The position numbers and the translations under genes are program-made. Shown one piece after another: positions 35,801 to 44,664 of a stretch of DNA of 64,000 nucleotides. How positions within the stretch are numbered: the stretch's first letter is position 1; every line of letters begins with the position of its first letter. This stretch comes from Acerihabitans sp035013185 (GTDB lineage Bacteria; Pseudomonadota; Gammaproteobacteria; Enterobacterales; Enterobacteriaceae): the NCBI RefSeq assembly GCF_035013185.1, contig NZ_JAYGJO010000028.1:4779-68778 (forward strand), written 5' to 3'. The notes under the pieces are model-generated. The model saw nothing but the letters and a program-made list of their open reading frames with translations, did no database searches and was not told the DNA's origin.

Positions 35801-36261
35801 ATCTGCTGCTGGCGTTACTGGAAGATATGCTGTTGGCGGCGGTACCGGCGTTGGGGTTTGCCATGGTATTTAATGTGCCGGTCAAGGTGTTGCGCTACTG
35901 CGCGTTGCTGGGCGCGATAGGGCATGGCTCGCGCATGCTGATGATGCATTATGGGCTAAACATCGCCTGGGCTTCCCTGTTGGCCGCCATCTTAATTGGC
36001 GTGATCGGCATTCACTGGTCGCGCTGGTTGCTCGCGCATCCCAAAGTGTTTACCGTGGCGGCGGTGATCCCCATGTTTCCAGGCATTTCCGCCTATAGTG
36101 CCATGGTCGCGGCGGTAGAGATCGCCCAGTTTGGTTACAATGATAGATTGATGTCTATTTTAGTCACCCAGTTCCTTAAGGCTGGTTTTATCGTCGGTGC
36201 GCTGTCCATAGGTTTGTCGCTGCCCGGATTGTGGCTGTATCGTAAACGCCCTGGTGTCTAA
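35797..36261 (+). CDS. yjjB: YjjB, ThrE-type exporter C-terminal component
   Basis: 154 residues with four to five hydrophobic segments and the family sequence AAVIPMFPGISAYSAMVAA; DUF3815, the second half of ThrE-type exporters. It starts at the ATG of ATGA shared with the yjjP stop, so the two are translationally coupled and probably act as one complex in the inner membrane. E. coli YjjB has 157 residues. The transported substrate in this organism is not known from sequence. Confidence 0.9.
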   Translation: MNLLLALLEDMLLAAVPALGFAMVFNVPVKVLRYCALLGAIGHGSRMLMMHYGLNIAWASLLAAILIGVIGIHWSRWLLAHPKVFTVAAVIPMFPGISAYSAMVAAVEIAQFGYNDRLMSILVTQFLKAGFIVGALSIGLSLPGLWLYRKRPGV

Positions 36262-36383
36262 CGCCTATACTGAATACGTTGCCTGGCAGCGAGCAGCCAA
36301 TGTACCTGCGGCTTGAAAGCGAAAGAGCATGATCATTTTGTTAGGCGCTTTCTGAATTTTGTGACAACCAGTGGGTGAAGCTA

Positions 36384-36412
36384 TCGACGGCTGCCAACGG
36401 TTTCCGTATAGT
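36384..36412 (+). promoter_or_regulatory. Candidate folA promoter
   Basis: TCGACG (36384-36389), 17 bp, then TATAGT (36407-36412), a good sigma70 -10, about 30 bp before the folA start. Confidence 0.5.
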
Positions 36413-36443
36413 GGCAGCAATTTTCAAGCCTTCAAGAGTCCAT

Positions 36444-36926
36444 ATGATAATTAGCCTGATTGCCGCGTTGGCTGTTGACCGCGTGATTGGCCTAGAGAAT
36501 GCCATGCCATGGCATTTGCCCGCCGATTTGGCATGGTTTAAACGTCTTACGCTTAATAAACCCGTGGTGATGGGGCGTCGCACCTATGAGTCCATAGGAC
36601 AGCCTTTACCAGGACGTCGCAATATCGTATTGAGTCGCCATCCGGGTACTGACGACCGGGTTGTCTGGGTGGGGTCTCCCGATGAGGCCCTGGCCGCAGC
36701 GGGTGAGGTTGAGGAGTTGATGGTTATTGGCGGCGGTGCGATTTACCACGCTTTTTTACCAAAGGCTGCCAGGCTTTATCTGACCCATATCGACGCAGAA
36801 ATCAACGGTGATACCTATTTCCCCGATTATGAGCCCGACCAGTGGCAGTCGACGTTTAGTGAGTTCCATGACGCCGACGAAAAAAACAGCCATAGCTTTT
36901 GCTTTGAAATCCTTCATCGCCGCTAA
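36444..36926 (+). CDS. folA: FolA, dihydrofolate reductase
   Basis: 160 residues (E. coli 159). NADPH-dependent reduction of dihydrofolate, target of trimethoprim. MIISLIAALAVDRVIGLENA begins the protein, MPWHLPADLAWFK carries the active-site acidic residue, and VMGRRTYESIG and VIGGGAIYHAFLP bind NADPH. The start is the ATG at 36,444; an upstream in-frame ATG (36,375) would overlap the promoter. Convergent with apaH, with only 3 bp between the stop codons. Confidence 0.96.
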   Translation: MIISLIAALAVDRVIGLENAMPWHLPADLAWFKRLTLNKPVVMGRRTYESIGQPLPGRRNIVLSRHPGTDDRVVWVGSPDEALAAAGEVEELMVIGGGAIYHAFLPKAARLYLTHIDAEINGDTYFPDYEPDQWQSTFSEFHDADEKNSHSFCFEILHRR

Positions 36927-36929
36927 GGC

Positions 36930-37805
36930 TTAACCCAGGCGTGTGATATCACGCGCCTGGGCATCAGACTGAGTTTCAATCCCACGGTCATCCGGGCGGC
37001 TGGCGGGTTGACGGAAATACTGTTTATCTTCCCAGCGCAGCATGGTCAGATCGCCGCCCCAGCAGCAGCCGGTATCCAGGGCATAAATGCCCGCAGGTGT
37101 ACCTTTGCCCTCCAGCGATGCCCAATGACCGAATGCGATGCTGTAGTGTTCCGACACTGGTCCGGGGATCATAAACCACGGGCGCAAGGGCGGCGGCGCG
37201 CTATCCGGTGCGTCCTTACTGATCATATCCAATTGCCCTTTGGGGAAGCAAAAACGCATGCGGGTCAGGGCGTTGGTGCTAAAACGCAGCCGTGCCAGGC
37301 CGCTTAACTCCGGTAGCCAGTTGTTTGGCATATCGCCATACATGGAATCGAGGAATAGCGGGTAACTGTCGCTCGATAACATGGCCTCGACTTCCCTGGC
37401 GCAAACACGCGCGGTATCGATATCCCATTGCGGAGTGATACCTGCATGCGCCATCACCAGCCGTTTTTCCTCATCTACTTGCAGCACCGGTTGGCGACGT
37501 AGCCAATTAATCAGCTCGTCGGCATCGGGCGCTTCGAGTAGCGTGGTAATGCGATCCTTAGGTTTATTACAACTGATACCGGCATATACCGCCAATAGAT
37601 GCAGATCGTGGTTACCTAGTACCAAACGGACGCTATCGCCCAGATCGCGTACCAGACGCAGAACGCCAAGGGAGTCTGGTCCGCGTGCCACCAGATCGCC
37701 GGTGAGCCAAAGCTCATCGGTTGAGGCTTGAAAGTTTACCTGCGACAACAGCGCGTTAAGCTCGTGGTAGCAGCCGTGGATATCTCCGATTAAGTATGTC
37801 GACAT
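36930..37805 (-). CDS. apaH: ApaH, symmetrical Ap4A hydrolase
   Basis: 291 residues (E. coli 280). Cleaves diadenosine tetraphosphate to ADP and also decaps Np4-capped RNA. PPP-family metallophosphatase motifs: GDIHGCYHEL at residues 8-17, GDLVARGPDS and GNHDLHLL. The extra length is a C-terminal extension. It follows apaG by 2 nt in the order lptD-surA-(pdxA scar)-rsmA-apaG-apaH. A 28-bp near-perfect palindrome (36934-36961) covers its 3' end. Confidence 0.96.
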   Translation of the reverse strand: MSTYLIGDIHGCYHELNALLSQVNFQASTDELWLTGDLVARGPDSLGVLRLVRDLGDSVRLVLGNHDLHLLAVYAGISCNKPKDRITTLLEAPDADELINWLRRQPVLQVDEEKRLVMAHAGITPQWDIDTARVCAREVEAMLSSDSYPLFLDSMYGDMPNNWLPELSGLARLRFSTNALTRMRFCFPKGQLDMISKDAPDSAPPPLRPWFMIPGPVSEHYSIAFGHWASLEGKGTPAGIYALDTGCCWGGDLTMLRWEDKQYFRQPASRPDDRGIETQSDAQARDITRLG

Positions 37806-37807
37806 AA

Positions 37808-38188
37808 TTAGTGTATAAGAGTTGGGATCGCTAAGCGGAAGACGGGAATGGCAATACGGAACGACTGCCCTTCATGATCCAGCATTTCGTAATGGCCTTC
37901 CATGGTGCCTAATGGCGTTTCCAGGATGGCCCCACTGGTATATTGAAACTCATTGTTGGGCAGGATCAGTGGCTGCTCGCCAATCACGCCTTCTCCTTGC
38001 ACATGGGTTTCCTTGCCGTTGGCATTGGTTATCAGCCAATAACGGCCGACCAGCTGTACGTTATGTCGTCCGAGGTTACGCACGGTGACAGTATAGGCAA
38101 AGACATAGCGCTCCTGTTCGGGAAGCGACTGGGTCTCGACATACATACTCTGGACCTGTACACAAACGCGTGGCGAATTAATCATCAC
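37808..38188 (-). CDS. apaG: ApaG, Co2+/Mg2+ efflux-associated protein
   Basis: 126 residues, DUF525 single-domain beta-sandwich protein, nearly the E. coli sequence (INSPRVCVQVQSMYVE, TVTVRNLGRHNVQLVGRYW, ETPLGTMEGHYEM). Its function is not settled; apaG mutants affect cobalt resistance in Salmonella. The start may be the first or second of two adjacent ATG codons (38,188 or 38,185). It lies between rsmA (11-nt gap) and apaH. Confidence 0.95.
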   Translation of the reverse strand: MMINSPRVCVQVQSMYVETQSLPEQERYVFAYTVTVRNLGRHNVQLVGRYWLITNANGKETHVQGEGVIGEQPLILPNNEFQYTSGAILETPLGTMEGHYEMLDHEGQSFRIAIPVFRLAIPTLIH

Positions 38189-38199
38189 AGCTGCTCCTG

Positions 38200-39018
38200 T
38201 TATATCTGTTGCGAAGGATGCTCCGCCAACCAGTTAGCGAGATGGCAGTATTGCGCCACTGAGATATTTTCGGCGCGCATGATGGGATCGATACCCAATT
38301 CTTTCAGTTGTTCTACGCTAAACAGACCACCCAGACTATTGCGTACCGTCTTTCTGCGTTGATTGAACGCCTGGCTGGTGATCCGCGCCAGTACCTGAAG
38401 ATCGCTGACCGGGTAGGGCAGTTGTGCGTAGGGTACCAGACGGACCACTGCGGAATCGACTTTCGGCGCGGGCCTGAATGACGCCGGCGGAACTTCCAGC
38501 ACCGGAATGATCTGACAATAATACTGTGCCATTACGCTCAGTCGACCATAGGCTTTACTATCCGGTCCGGCAACCAGTCGGTTAACGACCTCTTTCTGCA
38601 ACATAAAATGCATATCGCGAATGGCCTGAGTATAGCCGAAAAGATGGAACATCAGTGGCGTGGAAATATTATAAGGTAAGTTGCCAAATACTCGTAACGG
38701 CTGGCCCAATTGCCGTGACATCTCAGCAAAATCCACTGTCATGGCATCCTGCTGCAAGATGGTTAACTTTGATTGCAGAAATGGATGCGTGGCCAACCTG
38801 GCCGCCAAATCACGGTCCAACTCTATCACCGTCATATGGTCAATACGTTCAGCTACCGGCGCGGTTAATGCGCCTAAGCCCGGTCCGATCTCCACTATAG
38901 CCTGATCCGGCTGTGGATAAATCGCCGAAACGATGGAATCGATGATATTTTCGTCGTGTAAAAAATTCTGACCGAAACGTTTACGGGCTAGATGGCCCTG
39001 ATGTACAAGTTTACTCAT
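38200..39018 (-). CDS. rsmA: RsmA (KsgA), 16S rRNA dimethyladenosine transferase
   Basis: 272 residues (E. coli 273). Dimethylates A1518 and A1519 of 16S rRNA late in small-subunit assembly. SAM-binding motif IVEIGPGLGALT, catalytic NLPYNIS, and the C-terminal RRKTVRNSLGG. Kasugamycin sensitivity depends on this gene in relatives. In E. coli its start overlaps the pdxA stop; the same junction is recognisable here although pdxA itself is deleted. Intact. Confidence 0.97.
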   Translation of the reverse strand: MSKLVHQGHLARKRFGQNFLHDENIIDSIVSAIYPQPDQAIVEIGPGLGALTAPVAERIDHMTVIELDRDLAARLATHPFLQSKLTILQQDAMTVDFAEMSRQLGQPLRVFGNLPYNISTPLMFHLFGYTQAIRDMHFMLQKEVVNRLVAGPDSKAYGRLSVMAQYYCQIIPVLEVPPASFRPAPKVDSAVVRLVPYAQLPYPVSDLQVLARITSQAFNQRRKTVRNSLGGLFSVEQLKELGIDPIMRAENISVAQYCHLANWLAEHPSQQI

Positions 39019-39195
39019 TACGATAATTTATCATTTTATGGCGAGATTGGACGCCGGTTTAATACTTGCGGCCCTCGACGACAGGTTCCGGTTTTAACCA
39101 CGGGATGCTATCGACGAAGGGACGAATTAAGGCAAGATCACAGACACCCCGTCGGTGCCGCACGGACACGCTTGCCGGGGTGGGGTGACCGCGGT
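39019..39195 (-). pseudogene. pdxA: pdxA remnant (4-hydroxythreonine-4-phosphate dehydrogenase)
   Basis: Only about 177 bp lie between surA and rsmA, where E. coli has the 329-codon pdxA. Just before the rsmA start the minus strand reads AATCTCGCCAT-AAAATGAT, which encodes N-L-A-I-K-M-I once one missing base is restored; this is the conserved PdxA C-terminus (NLAIKMI), and the frame runs into the rsmA ATG as in E. coli. Near surA, GTCACCCCA resembles the VITP start region. Everything between is gone. Loss would break the DXP-dependent pyridoxal phosphate route unless another copy exists elsewhere. Confidence 0.6.
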
Positions 39196-39198
39196 GGT

Positions 39199-40494
39199 TT
39201 ATTGAGCGCTGTTGTCCATGATTTTAACATAGGCGCCGGCGCGTTGTTCCTGCATCCAGGTTTGCGACTCTTCGGCAAACTTACGGTTAAACAGTAAACG
39301 ATAAGCCTGATCTTTTTTGGTAGCCTCAGTACGATCGACCTGGCGGGTATCGAGCAACTGAATCAAATGCCAGCCGAAAGACGAGTGTACCGGCGGACTG
39401 ATTTGACCTTTTTTGAGGCGCATAAGTGCGTCTCGGAACGTCGGATCGTAAGCGTCCGGTGCGGACCAGCCCAGATCGCCGCCCTGATTGGCCGAGCCGG
39501 GATCTTGAGAGATCTGTTTGGCCGCGGTAGCGAAATCGATCTTACCGCTTCTTATCTGCGCCAACACCTCATTTAACTTGGCTTCCGCTTGTTGATCGGT
39601 CATAACCACCGACGTACGCAACAGGATGTGTCGGGCATGTACTTCGGTGACCGAGACTTTCTCATTGCCGCCACGAATATCATTAACCTTGAGGATATGA
39701 AAGCCAACACCTGAACGAATCGGACCGATAATCGCCCCCTTTGGCGCGCCATGCAGACGTTCAGCAAATATTGTCGGCAATTCTTCCAGTTTTCCCCAGC
39801 CCATTTGACCGCCCTTCAACGCCTGGGGATCGGCAGAATAGCTGATGGCCAGCTTGCCAAAATCCGCCCCTTTTTTCAATTGCTCAACCAGCCCGTCGGC
39901 CCTGGCTTCGGCTTTATCGACCTGTTCCTGAGTTGGGTTCTCTGGCAATGGGATCAGAATATGGCTGAGATTGTACTGGGCGCCGTCACCGGTTTGGGCA
40001 GCGATTTGTTGCATCAAGGAGTCCACTTCTTGTGGCAGTATGGTGATGCGGCGACGAACTTCACCGTTACGCACTTCCGCGATCATCATCTCCTTGCGGA
40101 TTTGTTTACGATAGGTGTCGTAAGTGGTCCCTTCAGCGGCTAAACGGCTACGCAGCTGATCCAGTGTCATCTGGTTCTGTTCTGCAATATGGGTGATGGA
40201 CTGGGTCAATTGATCGTCGGTAATGGTAACGTTATTACGTTTGGCGATCTCCAGGATAATATTATCCATGATTAAACGTTCAAGGATCTGGTGACGCAGC
40301 GTTGCGTCATCGGGGACCTGTTGTTTTGCCTCTTCAGCATTGCGCTTAACCGATTGTAACAGCCCATTAACGTCACTTTCGAGAACCACACTGTTATCAA
40401 CCACGGCGGCGACGTTATCCACCATCTGCGGCGCTGCGAACGCGGAACCGGCGTACATCGCCATGCAGAGTATAAGCGTTCTCCAGTTTTTCAT
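39199..40494 (-). CDS. surA: SurA, periplasmic chaperone and prolyl isomerase
   Basis: 431 residues (E. coli 428). Escorts outer-membrane proteins, including LptD, to the Bam complex. Signal peptide (1-20, cut near AFA/AP), N-terminal chaperone domain (LERLIMDNIILEIAKRNN), two parvulin domains (about 172-273 and 283-382, with SHILIPLP and ARHILLRTS) and the C-terminal helix ending KIMDNSAQ. Second gene after lptD in the operon, 66 bp downstream of it. Confidence 0.97.
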   Translation of the reverse strand: MKNWRTLILCMAMYAGSAFAAPQMVDNVAAVVDNSVVLESDVNGLLQSVKRNAEEAKQQVPDDATLRHQILERLIMDNIILEIAKRNNVTITDDQLTQSITHIAEQNQMTLDQLRSRLAAEGTTYDTYRKQIRKEMMIAEVRNGEVRRRITILPQEVDSLMQQIAAQTGDGAQYNLSHILIPLPENPTQEQVDKAEARADGLVEQLKKGADFGKLAISYSADPQALKGGQMGWGKLEELPTIFAERLHGAPKGAIIGPIRSGVGFHILKVNDIRGGNEKVSVTEVHARHILLRTSVVMTDQQAEAKLNEVLAQIRSGKIDFATAAKQISQDPGSANQGGDLGWSAPDAYDPTFRDALMRLKKGQISPPVHSSFGWHLIQLLDTRQVDRTEATKKDQAYRLLFNRKFAEESQTWMQEQRAGAYVKIMDNSAQ

Positions 40495-40560
40495 AACTTT
40501 TCCATTTATATCAGCCGCATTTGCGGATTCAAGTTTAATGTTCGCTGGTGTGAAACAGCC

Positions 40561-42915
40561 TTAAAATGCCCGTTGATAAGGAATGATGCCGGACGCCAGC
40601 ATTTTATCCGTTCCCAGGCCGTAATCGCTGCTCAGACCACGTAGTTGTATATTAAACGACACGGCATTTTCGTAGGTACTGGTACTGTTGTTGTAGTTCC
40701 AACTGGTAATCTTATGCGAGTAACCCACAGTAGCCGCCCAGCAACAGGTATTGTACTGTACGCCGATCAGCTGTTCGGCGGGTTTGCTCGCCTTGGTATC
40801 ATAATAATACGCCCCAACCACCGACCAACGGTCGACGATAGGCCAACTGGCGATGGTGCCGACCTGCGAAATACCCTGCTGATAACCCGGATTGGTAATA
40901 TTAGGCAACATGGCCTGAATATATTCGGGGCTGGCATAACGGTAGCTCAGCTGCACCATCCTGTTTTCATCACGGCGGTATTCCAGTACGGCGTCGCCCA
41001 GTGCCACCTTGTCCAAGCGGGTATCATACTGCACCCCACCCCGTACGCCCCATTGATTATCAATCTTCCAGTAGCTATCTCCCGCCCATACCGCACTGCC
41101 GGTTTGCGCATCTTGATCAAGGCTACTATTAGCCACGCCGGTGCGCGAACGGGTGAAGTAGTAGATTTGACCCAAAGAAGCGTTAAAACGTTCAATCATC
41201 GCGTCATCATAAAGTCGGGTGGTGACGCCACCGGCCAATTGGTTAGCGGACGCGATGCGGTCCAAGCCGCTGTAGCTGCGATCGCGGAATAAGCCGGAAT
41301 AGTCTGTCTGTAGCAGCGTGGAGTCGTAAACCTGGACATTACTCTGGTCGCGATACGGGACATAGAGGTATTGCAGTCGGGGTTCCAAGGTTTGGGTATA
41401 ACCTTGCGACCAATCCATATTTCGTTCAAAGACCATCTTACCGTCAGTTTTAAACTGCGGCATGACCCGGTTGACCGAGCCTTGCAACTGCTGATCGGGG
41501 TTATTGGCATTGTAATAATCGAGATTTTCTTGTTGCCAATGGGTCGCCATCACCTTGGTTTCGGTGTTCAGGCTGCCCCAGCGGTTGGCCAGCGGCAGGC
41601 TGATCGCCGGTTCGATATGTAACCGGGTAGCATTAGGAAGCGAATCGTTGACATTGGTAAAATTGGCGGCCTGGCCATAGATATGGGTATTAAACGGGCC
41701 CACATCGTTCTGGTAGTAGTTAATGTCTAACTGGGGCGAGGCACGATAAATATCGTTATTGCTTTGGGTAGAAAACACCTGGAACTGTTTGTTCGCCAGC
41801 GTAACGTCCCAATGCTCATCGGCGTAACCCACGCTGAATTTCTGGGTGGCGTAACCGTCAGTAGTGGCGCCGTACTGCGAGGTCAGATCGGTGAAATAAT
41901 TGGGGTCGCTGACCCGCGTATAGTCGACGTTAAAGCGCCAAACGTCGTCCATAACACCGTTATGCCGCCAATAAAACATCCAGCGATCGGTGTTGCTGTC
42001 TTTCGGATAGATAGTGCCAGCATCTTTGGCATATTGTGAATCACTCGGCAACCAGTCGAACTGCACCAGTCCCAGGCCGGGTGTGGTCAGATAGCGGAAT
42101 TCACTTTGCAACTGCGTGCCGCGGTTGCTCATATAATGCGGCGTAAGGGTGGCGTCATAGTTGGGCGCCAGGTTCAGATAATAGGGTATTGAGGTTTCAA
42201 AACCGCTTTTGGAGCTGTATTTGGCGTTGGGAATCAAAAAACCAGAACGGCGCTTATCACCTACCGGTAATTGGAGATAAGGGCTGTAAAATACCGGTAC
42301 GTTGCCAATGCGAAAGCGGGCGTTGTAAATCTCCGCCACCTGTTCTTCGCGATCGTGGATCACTTCCGAACCCAATACACTCCAGCTATCATCGCCGGGC
42401 AGACACGAGGTAAACGTGCCGTTTTCCAATACCGTATAACGATTGTTGCCGCGCATTTTCATGGTGTCGGCATTGCCACGGCCCTGGCGTCCGACCATCT
42501 GGTAATCCCCCTGATAGACGTCTGTGTCCTTGGTATTCAGGTTTGACCAGGCTTTGGGGCCGCTGAGTTTAATCTGGTTATCGTCGTAGTGCACATCCCC
42601 GGTCGCCGTGACGGTACGCACCGGATCGCCTTTGGCCACTTGTTTTTGATCAAGTTCCACCTGTTTGGCGGTGAGGCTGCTATTACCCTGCGCGACATCC
42701 ACATTACCGGTAAATGTCGCGTTATCCGGATAGTTGGCCGTAGCCTGGTCAGCCTGAATATGCACCGGTAACTGATTAGGATCGCCTTTCACCAGCGGCT
42801 TGGTATAGGCGGGCACGCCCAGCATGCATTGATCGGCGAAATCGGCCAACGCATGCTGACTATAAAGCGCCGACCAGATTAGGCTGGCCAGCAATGTGGG
42901 GAAACGTTTCTTCAT
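40561..42915 (-). CDS. lptD: LptD, LPS-assembly outer-membrane protein
   Basis: 784 residues, identical in length to E. coli LptD. Signal peptide (1-24), an N-terminal LptA-like beta-jellyroll (about 50-200) and a C-terminal 26-strand barrel; ends IIPYQRAF with the terminal Phe that Bam recognises. The structural cysteines are kept: one near position 30 (FADQCMLG), one in TSCLPGDD, and the adjacent pair in NTCCWAATV. With LptE it inserts LPS into the outer leaflet. First gene of lptD-surA-rsmA-apaG-apaH, divergent from djlA. Intact. Confidence 0.97.
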   Translation of the reverse strand: MKKRFPTLLASLIWSALYSQHALADFADQCMLGVPAYTKPLVKGDPNQLPVHIQADQATANYPDNATFTGNVDVAQGNSSLTAKQVELDQKQVAKGDPVRTVTATGDVHYDDNQIKLSGPKAWSNLNTKDTDVYQGDYQMVGRQGRGNADTMKMRGNNRYTVLENGTFTSCLPGDDSWSVLGSEVIHDREEQVAEIYNARFRIGNVPVFYSPYLQLPVGDKRRSGFLIPNAKYSSKSGFETSIPYYLNLAPNYDATLTPHYMSNRGTQLQSEFRYLTTPGLGLVQFDWLPSDSQYAKDAGTIYPKDSNTDRWMFYWRHNGVMDDVWRFNVDYTRVSDPNYFTDLTSQYGATTDGYATQKFSVGYADEHWDVTLANKQFQVFSTQSNNDIYRASPQLDINYYQNDVGPFNTHIYGQAANFTNVNDSLPNATRLHIEPAISLPLANRWGSLNTETKVMATHWQQENLDYYNANNPDQQLQGSVNRVMPQFKTDGKMVFERNMDWSQGYTQTLEPRLQYLYVPYRDQSNVQVYDSTLLQTDYSGLFRDRSYSGLDRIASANQLAGGVTTRLYDDAMIERFNASLGQIYYFTRSRTGVANSSLDQDAQTGSAVWAGDSYWKIDNQWGVRGGVQYDTRLDKVALGDAVLEYRRDENRMVQLSYRYASPEYIQAMLPNITNPGYQQGISQVGTIASWPIVDRWSVVGAYYYDTKASKPAEQLIGVQYNTCCWAATVGYSHKITSWNYNNSTSTYENAVSFNIQLRGLSSDYGLGTDKMLASGIIPYQRAF

Positions 42916-43097
42916 ATGCTTTTAAGGTGTTCCGTCATCTTGGGCTTCATGCCGTCAAACGGTCAGAGACTATCTCACTCACCGGAGTTGCGCCAGTGTT
43001 AAATCCCGCCGTTTATCCGCGCACCGTTAGGCACAGCGATAAATGACAGGTATGATAAAGCAAAATTGCACTGACGGCATGATGAATTGAGGAGTAT

Positions 43098-43916
43098 ATG
43101 CGGTATTGGGGTAAGGTGTTGGGCGTAATTCTGGGATTTCTTTCCGGAGCCGGTTTTTGGGGCGTAGTTATTGGTTTCCTTATTGGCCATATGGTTGACA
43201 AAGCGCGTGTCACCAGGCTCGGAGGCGGCGGCTATTTTTCTGACCAGCAAACCAGACAAAATGTTTTTTTTCGTACCACGTTTCAGGTTATGGGCCATCT
43301 GACCAAGTCTAAAGGCCGGGTCACCGAGTTGGATATTCAAAACGCCAACCTGATGATGGATCGACTGCGTCTCGATGGCCTGGCACGCACGGCGGCGCAG
43401 CAAGCCTTTCGTGAAGGGAAGGAGGCGCAGTTTCCGCTGCGTGAGACGTTGCGTGAGTTCCGGCAGGTGTGTTTCGGACGTTTTGATCTGATTAGAATGT
43501 TCTTGGAAATACAGATCCAGGCGGCATTCGCCGATGGTTCATTGCATCCCAATGAGCGCCAGGTGCTGTACGTGATTGCCGAGGAGTTAGGTATCTCCCG
43601 CATTCAGTTCGACCAGTTCCTTCGCATGATGGAAGGCGGCCAGCAGTTTGGTGGACACGGTGGTGGTGGCGAATATTATCCGCCAGGGGCCGATCGTGGT
43701 CCGACGGTCGAAGACGCCTGCAAGGTATTGGGTGTCAACAGTACCGATGACGCCACCACCATCAAACGCGCGTATCGTAAACTGATGAGCGAACACCACC
43801 CGGATAAACTGGTGGCCAAGGGGTTGCCGCCGGAAATGATGGAGATGGCCAAGCAGAAGACCCAGGCGATTCAAGCTGCTTATGATTTGATCAAACGCGA
43901 AAAGGGTTTTCATTAA
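43098..43916 (+). CDS. djlA: DjlA, membrane-anchored DnaJ-like co-chaperone
   Basis: 272 residues (E. coli 271). A single N-terminal membrane helix (about 5-30, GFLSGAGFWGVVIGFLIGHM), a central TerB-like domain with ADGSLHPNERQVLYVIAEEL, and a C-terminal J domain (from about 205) with HPD in SEHHPDKLVAKG. It stimulates DnaK at the inner membrane and, when overexpressed in E. coli, activates the Rcs envelope stress pathway. Divergent from lptD, convergent with rluA. Confidence 0.96.
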   Translation: MRYWGKVLGVILGFLSGAGFWGVVIGFLIGHMVDKARVTRLGGGGYFSDQQTRQNVFFRTTFQVMGHLTKSKGRVTELDIQNANLMMDRLRLDGLARTAAQQAFREGKEAQFPLRETLREFRQVCFGRFDLIRMFLEIQIQAAFADGSLHPNERQVLYVIAEELGISRIQFDQFLRMMEGGQQFGGHGGGGEYYPPGADRGPTVEDACKVLGVNSTDDATTIKRAYRKLMSEHHPDKLVAKGLPPEMMEMAKQKTQAIQAAYDLIKREKGFH

Positions 43917-43934
43917 CCCCTTGGTATACAGCTA

Positions 43935-43958
43935 ACCTATCATGGCGGCATGATAGGT
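43935..43958. terminator. Hairpin between convergent djlA and rluA
   Basis: Perfect 10-bp stem ACCTATCATG (43935-43944) / CATGATAGGT (43949-43958) with the loop GCGG. No T-run, but its position 18 bp after djlA and 6 bp after the rluA stop suits a shared terminator. Confidence 0.5.
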
Positions 43959-43963
43959 CAGGT

Positions 43964-44617
43964 TCAAAAATCCGCCTCGCAGCGAAAATGAATCGGCGTA
44001 TGAAATGCCGGATGGGTAATGGCCAATTCCTGGGCGTGTAATAACAATCGGGGCGATTTGGCCAAGGCTTCTGGCGTAGCATAAAAACCATCGCCCAAAA
44101 TCGGATGTCCCATAGCTTGCATATGTACCCGCAGCTGATGGGATCGTCCGGTCACCGGCGTCAGTAACATTCTGGCAGTGTTGTCATCGTCATAGGCTAA
44201 TACCTGATAGTGGGTTTGTGCCGCTTTGCCGGTGTCAAAACACACTTTTTGTTTAGGTCGGTTCGGCCAGTCGCAAATCAGAGGTAAGTCGATCTCTCCC
44301 TCTTCCCGATCAGGATGTCCCCACACCCGGGCAATATAAGATTTTCGTGGCTCACGATCGCGAAACTGCCGTTTCAACTCTCGCTCTGCTGCTTTGGTCA
44401 ACGCCACCACGATCACCCCGCTGGTCGCCATATCCAGACGGTGTACCGATTGGGCCTGGGGAAACTGCTGCTGCACGCGCGCCATGACGCTGTCATGATG
44501 CTCCGGTGCCCGGCCGGGCACCGACAGCAGTCCGCTGGGTTTGTTCACCACCATAATATGTGCATCTTGATATAAAATATGCAGCCAAGGCTCACTGGGG
44601 GGATTATAGGGTTCCAT
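43964..44617 (-). CDS. rluA: RluA, 23S rRNA/tRNA pseudouridine synthase
   Basis: 217 residues (E. coli 219). Makes pseudouridine 746 in 23S rRNA and 32 in some tRNAs. Catalytic Asp in SVHRLDMATSGVIVVA; other family motifs are NKPSGLLSVPG and TGRSHQLRVHMQAMGHPILGD (interrupted here only for display). The start is the ATG at 44,617 (MEPYNPPSEPWLHIL); a longer frame extends into the 3' end of rapA but has no family sequence. It lies 47 bp downstream of rapA on the same strand, as in E. coli. Confidence 0.95.
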   Translation of the reverse strand: MEPYNPPSEPWLHILYQDAHIMVVNKPSGLLSVPGRAPEHHDSVMARVQQQFPQAQSVHRLDMATSGVIVVALTKAAERELKRQFRDREPRKSYIARVWGHPDREEGEIDLPLICDWPNRPKQKVCFDTGKAAQTHYQVLAYDDDNTARMLLTPVTGRSHQLRVHMQAMGHPILGDGFYATPEALAKSPRLLLHAQELAITHPAFHTPIHFRCEADF

Positions 44618-44664
44618 ACTGCTCCGTCTTGCTCCGCAAACGGGTTGCGGAGCATATAGGGTAC

